From the NCBI RefSeq assembly GCF_000219625.1, contig NC_018218.1, positions 620,001-684,000 of the forward strand: a DNA stretch of 64,000 nucleotides. Reading direction: 5' to 3'. How positions within the stretch are numbered: the stretch's first letter is position 1; the number at the start of each line of letters is the position of its first letter. Of this stretch, positions 9,897 through 20,370 are shown one piece after another. The position numbers and the translations under genes are program-made. Source of the DNA: Zymoseptoria tritici IPO323 (taxonomy: Eukaryota > Ascomycota > Dothideomycetes > Mycosphaerellales > Mycosphaerellaceae). A model generated the notes under the pieces. The model was given only the letters and a program-made list of their open reading frames with translations, did no database searches and was not told where the DNA came from.

Positions 9897-12295
9897 CTAT
9901 CCCTGCCAGGGAAGACCGAGAGTATCCGTTCCACCGAACAGTCCCTGACCAGTGAGCCCGAGATTGCCGTCTAGAGCCCAGCTAAGGGTGTCAAAGACGG
10001 CATTGCCGCCGAAGGTCGCATCCCACGACGCAGCCTCGAAATCGGTGCCGGACACGTCGGGCAAGCCATGACTTGGAGCCATTGGACCTCCGAGGCCACT
10101 CGGTGGCTGCGGTGTGTTGCGGGAAGCAGTTGCGTCCGTTGGTAGGGCGGTGGGATTGGTGTCTGCCGTGATCAGGCTCTCACGACCAGCCTGACCAGCA
10201 CGCTCTCGCCATCGCCAAATGGCATCGTATAGGACGGATAGTGAAGAGCGACAGCGGACTTTGAGTTGCAGACTGTCATCTGGTACCAAAGTGCCGGTTT
10301 CTTCTCTCTTGACCGCGCCGTGGTCCGCGGCACCGCTGGTCTGCCACAGTTGCGCCATGACTTCGGCCAGGCGTTGAGGAAGGTCGTTGGAGCGTACGCT
10401 CAACTTGCGGAGACTCGTAATTGTGCGAAAGAAGAGGGTTCTGCCGTGTACAGTATCGACATGGACGGCGTAGAAGGAATTGAGGATTTTGAGCAGCGTT
10501 ACAGACGCGGCGAGCATCATCTGTTCGATATATCGCGGCACATAGGTGAATTGCTCGGCTGGCATGTCGCTTGTGTGAGAAAGAAGTGCCGAAGCTGCGA
10601 TGTAGACGTTCCGCAAATCGGCTTGGTAGTTTGGCGATGTGGTCTTGTCGAAGAAGGCGGCTAGACGGAGATGTAAGGCAGCGGCCTTGAGAAACAGTAC
10701 TTGGACGGCTGCGATGAAGTTAGTTGAGGTAAGCATGTCCACGAGAAGCAGGAATGCTTACGAGAAGTGTTTGTCGAAAGCACAGTGACTTCCAGCTCTC
10801 CAAGCTCTCGAGCGTACATGTCAATCTGAAGACCACGCTGAGCCTGGTCCACTTCTACAACGTGGTCTCGCTGCATAGTGAACAGGGTTCGGGTCACTGT
10901 GTCGCAGAACTTCTCTACTTGACATCGAACCTGGAGCTCCTTCTTCATGCTGTCCAGATGCAGTCCGTATGTAAACCATGCCCAGCGAGCAAGTGGAGGT
11001 TGGCCGTTACCAGTGCTGACGTTCTGAGCGACAATATTGATGGTCGCCCATGTATTCAGTCTGTCGGAGATGTCTTCGTCGCGGAGATCAATACGGAAGC
11101 GGCTAAAGTCTTGCGCATGCGACGGTCTATGCAGACCATATTGCATTGCAAGCTGGAACATGACACCGCATAGCATCATAGTGGGCTCTTGCGAGGTTGA
11201 AGATGTCGGCAGAGGCCATGTGCATAGCAGCGCCAAAGCCTTGCAGACATGGTACGTTTGAGGGACCTGAGACAACGTCGTCCAGAGGATCTCCTCCAGA
11301 GGTCGTTGCAATTCCATGAATAGACCGGGCTTCGCATCGTAGCGTCGAGCAGCAATAGATATAATCGTCCAATGCAGCAAAGGATGCTCGCTGTAGTACT
11401 CTTTGTAAGAAGTGGCCGCGTTGAGCAGCGGCAGGAAGGGGTGATACGAGCGGAAGTAGATGCCGTACAACTCCAGAAGCTGCGGTTCTGACAGAGTCAC
11501 ATTTCCGAGCGTCGTATGCGATGTGCCAGGAGTTATGGACGGATAGCTCGTCGGTGCCAGTTCGCGGTAACCTTGACTCAGGTCCAGCAGACTTCTAGAT
11601 GCTGCCGCTTCGCTCGCTCCGAGAAAGGCGTTGCCAGCAGCGGCAGACATCGGTGCGACGGGTGCTCCGGCAGCTGGAGAAGTTTCGTAGCTCGCACCGT
11701 ATTGAGAGGTCGGTCGTGGAGTCTCGGCTGGAAGTTGTATACCCAAGCTCTCGTATTGTGCCAGCCTTGCTCTGCATGACTCCAGCTCCCTGACCATCTC
11801 TTCATGCGCCGCACGCTTGCCCAATCTCTTGAAGTCATTGTCGATGCTGCACTTGAGGTTGTGCTTAATACATCGATCGCACGGTTTGTAGTAGTCTCCA
11901 GGGCCAGCAATAACATTGCACCGTAACTGTGAAAAAGTCGTTAGTGTGAGGCAAGTCTAACCCAGGAATACGCGACGAAGAACCTGTCGCTAACCACAAT
12001 GCTGTCGTCGCAACAAACGAACCTTTTGCTGCCTGCAGTCGTTGCAGGCTCTCTTCACACCTGGTTGATGTCTTCCTTTGCTCCCGTGCGTCTGGCTCAT
12101 GGGACTGCCCTCGTACCCATGATCGGGCGTCCCTCCAAGGTGGTCTGCGACGCCATTCTCAGCCGCGGCAGAGCTCCGCTTTCGTTTCCTCGCAGGACCA
12201 TCGATGGAAGGCGATCCGGCCAGCGGCGACGTCTGTTGTGGAGAGTTGAGCTGCGACTGTTGTGGGTCAAAGGCAGTGCCTCCATGCCAGGACAT
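9897..12295 (-). CDS. Zn2Cys6 transcription factor (LEU3-like zinc cluster), 3 exons
   Basis: Exons 12295-12023, 11926-10762 and 10708-9897 encode 749 aa. Introns are 96 nt (GTTCGT...TTCACAG) and 53 nt (GTAAGC...ATCGCAG). The first intron splits the zinc cluster between RACNDCRQQK and LRCN. The cluster reads C84-x2-C87-x6-C94-x12-C107-x2-C110-x6-C117; the 12-residue loop is longer than the usual 5-9. Upstream is a basic RKRKRSS patch. After the cluster, the FKRLGKRAAHEEMV segment and a short coiled coil (VRELESCRARLAQYES) resemble LEU3-type regulators, which control branched-chain amino-acid genes in yeast. The middle has the fungal-specific TF domain (LELYGIYFRSYHPFLPLL). LEU3 relationship is inference from the cluster flank only; targets are unknown. 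Confidence 0.87.
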
Positions 12296-13096
12296 GGCTG
12301 CTCACAAGTTTTGGCTTTGGCTTTGTTGACGTTGTTCCGGTGTCGGGAGCGGACGAACTGCGAAATCGCTGATGGCAGACATGGAGAGTGACTCGAGCAG
12401 ACTTCCCCGCATTGCGTGAGTGTGAAAGCGTGAAGCCGTCACGTGGGAGGAGAGGCAGGAGCCTTGTATTGTGGGGTCTTGGGGATCAGCCTTGCTCTCC
12501 TCGACAACCTACAATGACCAACACATAAGGTATCTGGTCGGTTCGAGTGTGACAACATGGGCATTGTTCAGAATCGGGCAGTTGGTCCTCATCACATCAA
12601 TCCTACTCATCGCATCGGCGCGAAGGCTCCAGGACATGGGACTGTCGAATGGGAGTAGGAAGTCTATTTTCGAAGGGCTTCGTGTCGTTGCAAGCAGCTC
12701 TTCAACAAATTTGCTACAAGTCCCCTGACTTTGACTCCGGGAACGCAGTGTTGTGAGGTTTCGTTGCAGGACATCTTGAATGGTATTCGTCCCGAAACAT
12801 TTCCGAGCTGCAGTCTCAAGCTCGAGAGTGGTACCACGAAAGTGTTCGCAACCTGGTTTCTTTGGAGCAGACCATTGGCGATCCAATTAACATCTCCCGT
12901 ATTTGTGAGCAGAGGACGGATGAGAAAGATCAATGACGGAGTGTCTTGTGGTGAGAAGCGACTTTGAGGCAAGGTCATGTTCACTTTGAGACCGGAGGCA
13001 ACTCCGTGACTTCCCCTGATGCCTGTACACCGTGCTTGACAAGCACGGCCAACTTCGACACGCCGGAAACCTTGAACACCCCACGATAATGTCTCC
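12296..13096. promoter_or_regulatory. Divergent promoter between Zn2Cys6 regulator and Ted1-like gene
   Basis: Separates the minus-strand regulator from the plus-strand phosphoesterase. Short frames on both strands lack domains. No repeats seen. Confidence 0.4.
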
Positions 13097-14596
13097 ATGC
13101 GCCTCTCTGGTATCCTTCTCGGCCTCTTTCGCCTCCTGGTGCCATTTGCCTTAGCGGCCACGTTCTACATTTACTTGTACCCGGCGTTCAAACAATGCAG
13201 CTTTCCCGAAGCTCGCAACTCTTCTCTAAACACGCACCATGATGCCGCCTCAACATCGAGCCACAAGGCACCATTTCGCCTCCTCGCCCTCGCCGATCCG
13301 CAGTTAGAAGGCGACACTTCGCTTCCCAGTTCCGATTCGCCGGCATTTCCGAATTTTGAACGGCTGTTGAAAGATGTCGAAAAAGATGGGCTTGGAGTTT
13401 TGTCTACGAGCTGGCGAAGCAGGATAGAGGACTTGCTGCATGAGGATATAGTCCGGACAATAAGAGGATATCGAAAGCGTCTGGACCTCTGGGGTAATGA
13501 CAGATATCTGGCGCATATCTACAGGGCGATGCACTGGTGGTCGGATCCTACCCACATAGTTGTGCTGGGAGATTTGCTTGGAAGTCAGTGGATCGACGAC
13601 GAGGAGTTCTCGAGTCGGACTAGAAGGTTTTGGAACACAGTCTTCAAGAGCGGGCATGTCGTTCCTCGGGAGATCACGGATGCGAATGAATATCACGCCG
13701 AAGTGCTTGGACAAGATCCGACCTGGAAGAATAGGATCATTGCTGTTGCTGGCAATCACGACATAGGATATGCTGGAGACATCACATTGGAACGCATGCC
13801 TAGGTTCGAGGATGCCTATGGAAGAGTGAACTGGGAAGTCCGCTTTGCGTTGAACAAGCTTCCTGCCGCTCCTGAGCTTCGTTTGGTTATTCTCAACTCG
13901 ATGAACCTGGACGGGCCCGCATACGAGCAGGATCTGCAAGCGGAAAGTATGGAATTCCTCGATCGGCATCTGCACAACGGAGACCTTCCTCCAAGCACAG
14001 CTACCATCTTGCTTACGCACATTCCGCTATACAAGGAAGAGGGTGTCTGCGTTGATGGACCGTTCTTCGATCACTTTCCCGAAGGCAACGGTAGAGGAAT
14101 CAAAGAGCAGAACCATCTTAGCAGTGCAACAAGCGAGAGAATCCTAGAGGGCTTGACCGGACCGAACGGAAACGGTAGTGCCATCGTCTTGAACGGACAT
14201 GATCACGAAGGATGCCTCGTCTACCACGCAAGCCTGAAAACGGGTATGGAGATCATCAATGAACAGACGCCAATATGGGCAGCGTACGAGTATCACTCTC
14301 CTGAAGGTGCACTAGCTCGCCATCCTAGCCGGACCGGCGTGCGAGAGGTCACTGTACGCAGCATGATGGGAGATTTCGGCGGCAATGCCGGTTTAGTCAG
14401 TGCATGGTGGGATGAAACGGCCGGACAGTGGCGATTCGAGTATGCAGACTGTCTGTTTGGAGTACAGCATATCTGGTGGGCGGTGCATGTGTTTGACGTT
14501 GTTGCTGCTTGCATTGGGTTGCTCGGAGCGCTTGCTTGGGTTATTGAGTCTGCATCGCGAAGACAGACGACAGATATACGGAAGAAGAACGTATAG
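13097..14596 (+). CDS. TED1: Ted1/Cdc1-type calcineurin-like phosphoesterase (GPI-anchor remodelling)
   Basis: Single exon, 499 aa. In yeast, Ted1 removes ethanolamine phosphate from the second mannose of GPI anchors in the ER, aiding exit of GPI proteins; Cdc1 acts on the first mannose (family knowledge). Seen here: N-terminal membrane segment (residues 5-28), metallophosphatase motifs DPQLEGD (D67), GDLLGSQW (D159), GNHDIGY (219-225), THIPLY (307-312) and GHDHEGC (367-373). There is a second membrane helix near 462-484 and a basic cytosolic tail. The two-helix lumenal layout and complete metal-ligand set indicate an active ER enzyme. DPQLEGD followed by GSQW favours Ted1 over Cdc1, but that call needs a tree. 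Start chosen at the first ATG, which gives the expected anchor. Confidence 0.88.
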   Translation: MRLSGILLGLFRLLVPFALAATFYIYLYPAFKQCSFPEARNSSLNTHHDAASTSSHKAPFRLLALADPQLEGDTSLPSSDSPAFPNFERLLKDVEKDGLGVLSTSWRSRIEDLLHEDIVRTIRGYRKRLDLWGNDRYLAHIYRAMHWWSDPTHIVVLGDLLGSQWIDDEEFSSRTRRFWNTVFKSGHVVPREITDANEYHAEVLGQDPTWKNRIIAVAGNHDIGYAGDITLERMPRFEDAYGRVNWEVRFALNKLPAAPELRLVILNSMNLDGPAYEQDLQAESMEFLDRHLHNGDLPPSTATILLTHIPLYKEEGVCVDGPFFDHFPEGNGRGIKEQNHLSSATSERILEGLTGPNGNGSAIVLNGHDHEGCLVYHASLKTGMEIINEQTPIWAAYEYHSPEGALARHPSRTGVREVTVRSMMGDFGGNAGLVSAWWDETAGQWRFEYADCLFGVQHIWWAVHVFDVVAACIGLLGALAWVIESASRRQTTDIRKKNV

Positions 14597-15922
14597 TTTT
14601 CTTGAATTGAGACTTGAATGATGATAGCCATTTTGTCCAAGCTTCTGTCGACTGATTCGAGGCCTGGTTGCACAGCATGTCACAGAATGATCCGTGACGG
14701 CCCAACGACCAGGTTCCACGTCTCACACTGGTGCTCATGGTGCTCATTCCTTACGTTTCGGGAGCACGACTATACGGTTCAAAATGAAGTGCCGTTGCTC
14801 GAGCGAATCGGAGGTCCACAAGCACATAGGACGGAACGCCTTCGGCTTCTATAGAACCACTGTAGAACAACCCGACGTACCTTACTCAAGTACCTGTCCC
14901 TTCGTGAGACACCCTTCAAGTTTCGTCCCTCTTGCCAGGCTATCAGCAGCGACCTCGATCTTCGCAGCAAATGGTCGTGCATTCGGTTTCAGACCATTCT
15001 GTTCCGCGATATGCACCGCACCGTTGCTCATGTTCGAGCCGACGCAGTACACCGCCGTGATTGGAGCGCGGAGGTCGAATCCAATGCTAGGCCGTGCATG
15101 TCCACATGCGCCAAGTGCAGAGTGCTTGCATGGACTTGCGCAAGAAGAGCCGTTCATCACTTGCTCCCTCGCTCCCTCGTTCTCTGCGTGACCTCCTTCT
15201 TGTCTCCTCGACTTGCTTCGCATCGTTTCGTCAATCACCGTTGAATCGGACAGATGACCATATTTATGGAAGAACTTCTCCTCCCAGAGTGAGAATCGTG
15301 AAGAAATACATCACCCCCGCTAGAACTAAGCGAACCTTACTTCGCGTGAACGTGGGCAGAGCGTTCCCTCGCGACGGCATCCGTTGCTGGCCTCCTCCGA
15401 CTGGCCTCCACTTTCACCTTCACACCCTCCACTCGACACGACACGACTTTCACGGCCTATTAGATATTTCACCGTTCTCCTCGAGCCGGACAAGCCATAT
15501 ACGAACATCAATATCCTCGCAATAGAACGTCAGGCCTTCCCCACCACCCAAGCGTCCGCGAATCGTCACCACATTTCGTTCCCCTCAACCCAAAGCCCTG
15601 GATCCCGGCGCATAATCGTCTGTCAATTTCCGCCTCTTCGGATTTCCAGCTCCTGTGAGCACGCTGTTCATATTGGCCACCGCATCAGCCATCGTGCGAC
15701 GACCAGCCAAGCCACCATCGACGACCGCGAAGCGATCATCTGTAATGAGCACACGGCGTCCGAAGACACGCGTGTGGTGAATCTGTGACTGCGTTCACCG
15801 CGATCGCGCAAAAGAGCTGTGCTGCATATGGAAAGGAGTAATTTCGTAGCTCGCGAACTTACTGGGTCAACGCTGCTCGCATAGCGCGGTGGGATCGGAG
15901 GTGTAAATGCTACACGCAAAGC
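14597..15922. promoter_or_regulatory. Intergenic: long C/T-rich leader of the 15923 gene
   Basis: The stretch 15370-15700 on the plus strand is pyrimidine- and CAC-rich, with many TCC/CTC runs, typical of a fungal promoter and 5' leader. One possible minus-strand small frame (14882-15223) is listed separately. No TATA box or repeat was firmly recognised. Confidence 0.4.
14882..15223 (-). CDS. Possible small protein, hypothetical (weak)
   Basis: ATG frame of 113 aa. The last 65 residues read smoothly as protein (IGFDLRAPITAVYCVG, AAKIEVAADSLARGTKLEGC) with mixed hydrophobic and charged positions. The N-terminus is Arg/Glu-rich and could be non-coding, in which case a spliced 5' exon would be needed. 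No family recognised, no signal peptide. Could be a chance frame. Confidence 0.22.
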   Translation of the reverse strand: MRSKSRRQEGGHAENEGAREQVMNGSSCASPCKHSALGACGHARPSIGFDLRAPITAVYCVGSNMSNGAVHIAEQNGLKPNARPFAAKIEVAADSLARGTKLEGCLTKGQVLE

Positions 15923-18724
15923 ATGTCTGTGGAGGAGATGGACCTTCCAAGCGAGGCTGGCAAGCAGCGAGACTGGCATGAAAGTGTACAAGAGACGGAG
16001 GTGGAGCATCAGGCAACACTAGTTGGTCTTGCAAAGAGCATGGACGAGCTGAGCGTCACTGAGAACGATGCCATCGATGCGGAGACTGTGCTAGTCACTC
16101 CTCCACCTCTGCCGCACCCTTTGAGCAGACACAACTCGGGTCTGCCGCCAACACCGCCAACGATGACGAACAGCGAGGTCGCCGCGACTCAGACCGAGCG
16201 AGCTCCAAGTCCTCCTCCACAAGTCTTCGCCGATCGTGTACGCAACGCCTTGGAGTCTCGCAAGTCTGGCATCATAACTCCGGTCGGCGAGAGCCAGAGT
16301 CCACCAACGCCAGACATTTCTCCACGCGGAGCGATCCAACATTCGCGGCCTCCGCTGAGAAATGACTACGCTTCGTTCACGGAGTCGTTCCGCACCGCGA
16401 GAGAAGGTCTCAGTGGTAGCGGCAGCAACAGCATGATCACATCGCCCGTTGGAGAGCCAGATCGCTCGCCCGATTGGCTCAACATACCTAGTACAACCCG
16501 ACTGGCTGTGAAGAGAACTGGCAGCGATGATAGTGGCACGATTCAGAATGAGGGCTCGGACGTTGGCGAGATTCGGGTGAAGAATTATCAGGTGGAGTCG
16601 GATAGCGATATGGACAAGACTTCGAGCCTGCATGCCAACAGCGAATCGCCGACTTCGCCGTTGATGGAGACAAATAATCGAATACATCGACTTCGTGCGC
16701 CCATCAAGCCTGGAGACGATTTAAAGCGGGTTGACAATGCTTTGATCTACGGCACGCCGTTGTGGAAGGCCGCTCCGAAGAACCCGCTCTTTCGCAAAAA
16801 GGAGGTGAAATTGGAGTCAACGGCTCGGCTCGAAGACATTACTTCACTTCTTCCAGCAGACGATACTCAAGAGTCGATCTCTGCACCGCAACAGAAATTG
16901 TCGGAACACGATCAGATGCAGCAGATCGAATCGCCCCTACAGCTGACCCTCCCTGCCGAGGGATACGCTCCAGCTGATGTTGCATCGCCATCTACACCGC
17001 CGGTCAATGAGGTGTCTCTTGAAGGCAACAACATGGCATACCGAATGATCCAGGAGGAGAACGTGAAGCGTTACAGCGCTATCAGCGACGGCAGTGGCGT
17101 GCAGGCTGTCGTGGTCGCCACTCCGGAAAGGCAGCGGACTTTACGGCACACCTCCAGGTGTGAATCGTTGCGCGGCGCCAGCACTCCAGCCAGCAGCAAG
17201 CGACATAGCGTGGAGAGCAGCCACAAACTCAAGCACAAGCATGGCAGGGCGTCTATCGGAAGCGAAGGGTCTCCAAGTGTGCGTCCGGACGACTTTTACG
17301 CTGACAGCAAGATCGTTGCGAAACCATACGGACAACTCACCAAAAGCTCGATCCGTGTGGTCTCTTCACCGTTGAACGACCGACCGATTCCGATTGCAAA
17401 CATGAAGCTGCCCCTTGCTGGCGATGCAGCCAGGCCTCACTTACGATCGATCTCCGAACAACAACCGCGCGCTCTCAGAAGATCGAAGCGAGACTTGCGT
17501 CTAGATCGCGTGAGCTCTTTGCGTACCGACTCACCAAGTCATCGATTGAGGAGAACCTCCGCGGACCAAAGGCTGGATCGAGACAACAGTGTGCGTCGCA
17601 CAAGTCTAGGATCGGACTTCCAAGTTGAAGAAGTCAATCCTTCACCAAAATTGAGACGCACTTCGCACGAGCGAAGACTGAGTCTGAACAACGACGTTCG
17701 CCGTACCAGTATTCCACGTGCTGAGGAGATTCCCGATGTCAAGCTACCTTGCGATACGATTCTGGAAGTGCCGCAAGGAATGCCCGAACGTCACTTGCTT
17801 CCCAGTAACACGCCGATGTCAAACTTCTCTGCGGTGACTGAAGATGAGGTCTGCGTGGCGAGAGGGATGGAGATCTACCCGCACAATAATAGCAGCGTGA
17901 TTATGGTACACCAGGTCTCACGGGAACTTCAAGGCTTGGGTGTGAGCGGTGCTCACATTGAGGAAAAAGAGCACATCCTTCACGACGGACCTTCTCCTGT
18001 CTTCGAGGCTTATGTCCAAGGACCGACAACGTCTCAAAGCGCGCTTGATGAGCCGAGCCACCATGTCGACAACCAGCTTGATGATCCGCGCACAGCACCA
18101 GAGCCTCCGCAGCTCGTCTTCATCCCTCCAACGCCGATCGATGACCCAGACCGACAGATGGTTCCCCCTGACACTCTGGATGATCAAGTTCAAAGACGAC
18201 CGAGTTTGAGGGACCGCGTGAAACGCTACAGTGAGAGTCTCATTCAACCGATCCCGTTTGGCCGGTCAAATAGCTTCCGTCGGTTCTCACTTCCGCAAGG
18301 TCGACCGCAGACTACCCCGGCAGCGCGACCAATTTACCTTTCATCTTTCTGGCAGCCTCGGGAGTTCTGGGAGGGATATGACAGCAGTGATGACGACTTC
18401 GAAGACAGCGACGGCCGACTACCTCCCGGCGGCGACACTTCCGAGGTGGCTGAACGGCGCCGCTCTGTATTCCCTCGTATGATGAGCGTGCGTGAGAAAC
18501 GCAATCAAGCGCGGAATGATGAGCCAAAACCTCGCCGCATATTTACGCTTCCCTTTACAGGTGGCAACCAGGTGGCGTACGTCGGTCTGTCGGGCGTTAG
18601 CAGCAAGCTCAAGCAGCTCAAGGCTCGACGTTATGAGCAAGTTCAGGAGAAGAGGCGTGAGAAGTTGAGAGGACAGATCAGGTTTCCGCCAGGTGATGGC
18701 ATTGTTGGGGTACATGAAGCTTGA
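15923..18724 (+). CDS. Large disordered Arg/Ser-rich protein, conserved C-terminal motif
   Basis: One 933-residue exon with no recognisable enzymatic domain. It is Pro/Ser/Thr-rich and probably disordered. Residues about 505-600 hold related blocks with LRRTS, VRRTS, LRRTS, RRLS and VRRTS, i.e. five RRxS sites of the kind phosphorylated by protein kinase A or bound by 14-3-3 proteins (inference). Near the C-terminus are an aromatic/acidic stretch (SFWQPREFWEGYDSSDDDF) and a short conserved-looking ordered segment (LPFTGGNQVAYVGLSG). A basic helix follows, rich in KLKQLKARRYEQVQEKRR. Proline-rich PPTPP and SPPTPD motifs near the N-terminus could be SH3/WW ligands. I do not recognise the family; a signalling or scaffold protein is plausible. 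The reading frame is intact, and the ATG at 15923 is the first in frame. Confidence 0.8.
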   Translation: MSVEEMDLPSEAGKQRDWHESVQETEVEHQATLVGLAKSMDELSVTENDAIDAETVLVTPPPLPHPLSRHNSGLPPTPPTMTNSEVAATQTERAPSPPPQVFADRVRNALESRKSGIITPVGESQSPPTPDISPRGAIQHSRPPLRNDYASFTESFRTAREGLSGSGSNSMITSPVGEPDRSPDWLNIPSTTRLAVKRTGSDDSGTIQNEGSDVGEIRVKNYQVESDSDMDKTSSLHANSESPTSPLMETNNRIHRLRAPIKPGDDLKRVDNALIYGTPLWKAAPKNPLFRKKEVKLESTARLEDITSLLPADDTQESISAPQQKLSEHDQMQQIESPLQLTLPAEGYAPADVASPSTPPVNEVSLEGNNMAYRMIQEENVKRYSAISDGSGVQAVVVATPERQRTLRHTSRCESLRGASTPASSKRHSVESSHKLKHKHGRASIGSEGSPSVRPDDFYADSKIVAKPYGQLTKSSIRVVSSPLNDRPIPIANMKLPLAGDAARPHLRSISEQQPRALRRSKRDLRLDRVSSLRTDSPSHRLRRTSADQRLDRDNSVRRTSLGSDFQVEEVNPSPKLRRTSHERRLSLNNDVRRTSIPRAEEIPDVKLPCDTILEVPQGMPERHLLPSNTPMSNFSAVTEDEVCVARGMEIYPHNNSSVIMVHQVSRELQGLGVSGAHIEEKEHILHDGPSPVFEAYVQGPTTSQSALDEPSHHVDNQLDDPRTAPEPPQLVFIPPTPIDDPDRQMVPPDTLDDQVQRRPSLRDRVKRYSESLIQPIPFGRSNSFRRFSLPQGRPQTTPAARPIYLSSFWQPREFWEGYDSSDDDFEDSDGRLPPGGDTSEVAERRRSVFPRMMSVREKRNQARNDEPKPRRIFTLPFTGGNQVAYVGLSGVSSKLKQLKARRYEQVQEKRREKLRGQIRFPPGDGIVGVHEA

Positions 18725-19434
18725 AAACAATCTCTCGCACTGATCGGACCGGTTAGAATTTGAGTCTCTCCTTGCAGGTCGAAGGACTCAGCCGATAATG
18801 GCGGCGCCGGCAGCATGAAAGAGGAGGCCCGCAAGGAACTGCCCCAGGGCATTGTGCAAACGAACACCTCCTTACGGACAACGAATATTGTGCTACTTGG
18901 AGGAGCATTGGAGTTTTGATTATGCGTTCGCGTATCGATGGACAGCCCGTACCAGTCTGGCTGTCCATACCGGAAATGGCGAAAATACCATGATGACGAC
19001 GAGTGAAAGAGCAACGAACATGAAATGCATTGCACTGGGATTCGAAGATGCGGATCGCAAGCAAGCGGCGACGCTATGAGATGAGACGATTACGAGAGAG
19101 ACGAACGGCATTTGCATTTGATTGACCATTTAGGCACATAATAAAACTTCAATGATTCCGAGAGTCTCTATATCTGTGCAGGTCAGACTGAGGCGGGTCA
19201 CGTGGATAAAACTGACGAGATGACAGAGGCGGAGCACGAGGAGAGCAGGACGGTGACATGAATGAGACGAGCACAGTGGTGTATCAAGAAGATACAATGT
19301 CTATCTGAACGAAGATCATGCTAACGCCATGTGGTTCTGCCTCTGAGACTAAGCTCACCCTCAAGACCCGATCAACTGGTCAAGCCGGCTAGAATACCAA
19401 ACACAAACTTTCCTCGCGATGAAACGCTCATCCC
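18725..19434. other. Intergenic between convergent genes
   Basis: Holds the 3' ends of the plus-strand disordered-protein gene and the minus-strand Myb-like gene. No terminator-like structure, repeat or additional gene recognised; the short open frames are not credible. Confidence 0.4.
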
Positions 19435-20370
19435 TCATTGCTCCCATGGGCGACCGTGAGGCCCGAACACGCGGAAGCGCGCCACCTCGTCGGCCCTCTC
19501 CCTCTCGGCCTCCTCCATGGAGACGCGGGAGCTGACTCCCATGGCGTTGCCATTGTTGTTGGAGCCGGAGTTGATGTTGACCTGGCCAAGCATCAACAAG
19601 CCACGAGCAGCGGAAGCGGTGGCATCCATGGTGGCCATGGATGGCGGCTGGTAGGCTGGCAGCCCAAGATAGCCCCCACGGACCTCCGCGCCGGTGTACT
19701 GGCGGGAGGTGATGGGGTCGACCCACACGGCGGAGTCGGTATTGGCCTCGCGGAGAGGCGAGGCAGGGGCGGCGGCGACGACAGGAGTGGCGGTGCTCCT
19801 CTTCCTGGTCGGAGTCTTCTTGCCGGCAGCCTTCTTGCCGCGAGTCTTCTTCACGCCGAGAGCTTTGGCCTTGGTGGGGAGAAGACCACGGGTATTGCCC
19901 TTTGGGCGAGGGTTCAGAGCCAAGCGAACTTTGGTCTCGGCAGCCTTGGCCGCCTCGTAAGGCGCCTCGCGCCAGAGATGCTCTCTCAGAGCATCGACGG
20001 GGACCCGAACGCCAGGGATGATGACCTCCTTGGTGGGACAGGCGGCCAGGTCGAGGTTCTTCACCTGCTTCTTGAACTTGTGCTCCCGGTTGCGCAGAGC
20101 CTGGTAGGAGCGTCCAATGGCCCAGGCGATGGCCCATAGCCCCGCCTTGCCGTACCAAAAGTGGACGAAGATGAGCTACAGAGGCATGGTCAGTGAGGGT
20201 TTCGGAGAGAGGGTTGGGTAGGGGAGAGGGAAACTTACCTCGTTATCAGTCCAGGTGGCTTTCGCCCTGCGGCGGGGAGCGTCGAACACGAAGGGGAGTT
20301 GTTCCGCCCAGAGCTCGCGGAGGGTCTTCCCCTCAAAGGTTGGCTCAAAAGTGCGGGTGGTGTTCGACAT
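19435..20370 (-). CDS. Myb/SANT-like single-repeat protein (Myb cluster gene 1), 2 exons
   Basis: Exons 20370-20239 and 20175-19435, joined by a 63-nt intron (GTAAGT...CTGTAG, phase 0), encode 290 aa. The spliced region reads ATWTDNE then LIFVHFWYGKAGLWAIAWAIG and SYQALRNREHKFKK, a helix-turn-helix pattern with Trp spacing like a Myb/SANT repeat. The intron falls five residues after the start of the WTDNE motif, exactly where the two Myb-like genes at 23263 and 27260 are interrupted. Downstream is a basic, Lys-rich AT-hook-like stretch (KKTRGKKAAGKKTPTRKR), then a Gly/Asn-rich tail. Probably nuclear and DNA-binding (inference). It has only one repeat, while its neighbours have two. No named family recognised. 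Confidence 0.7.

Noticed and set aside
19361..20158. 265-codon frame overlapping the first Myb-like gene
   Set aside because: Out of frame with the spliced gene; Arg/Gly/His-rich shadow text.
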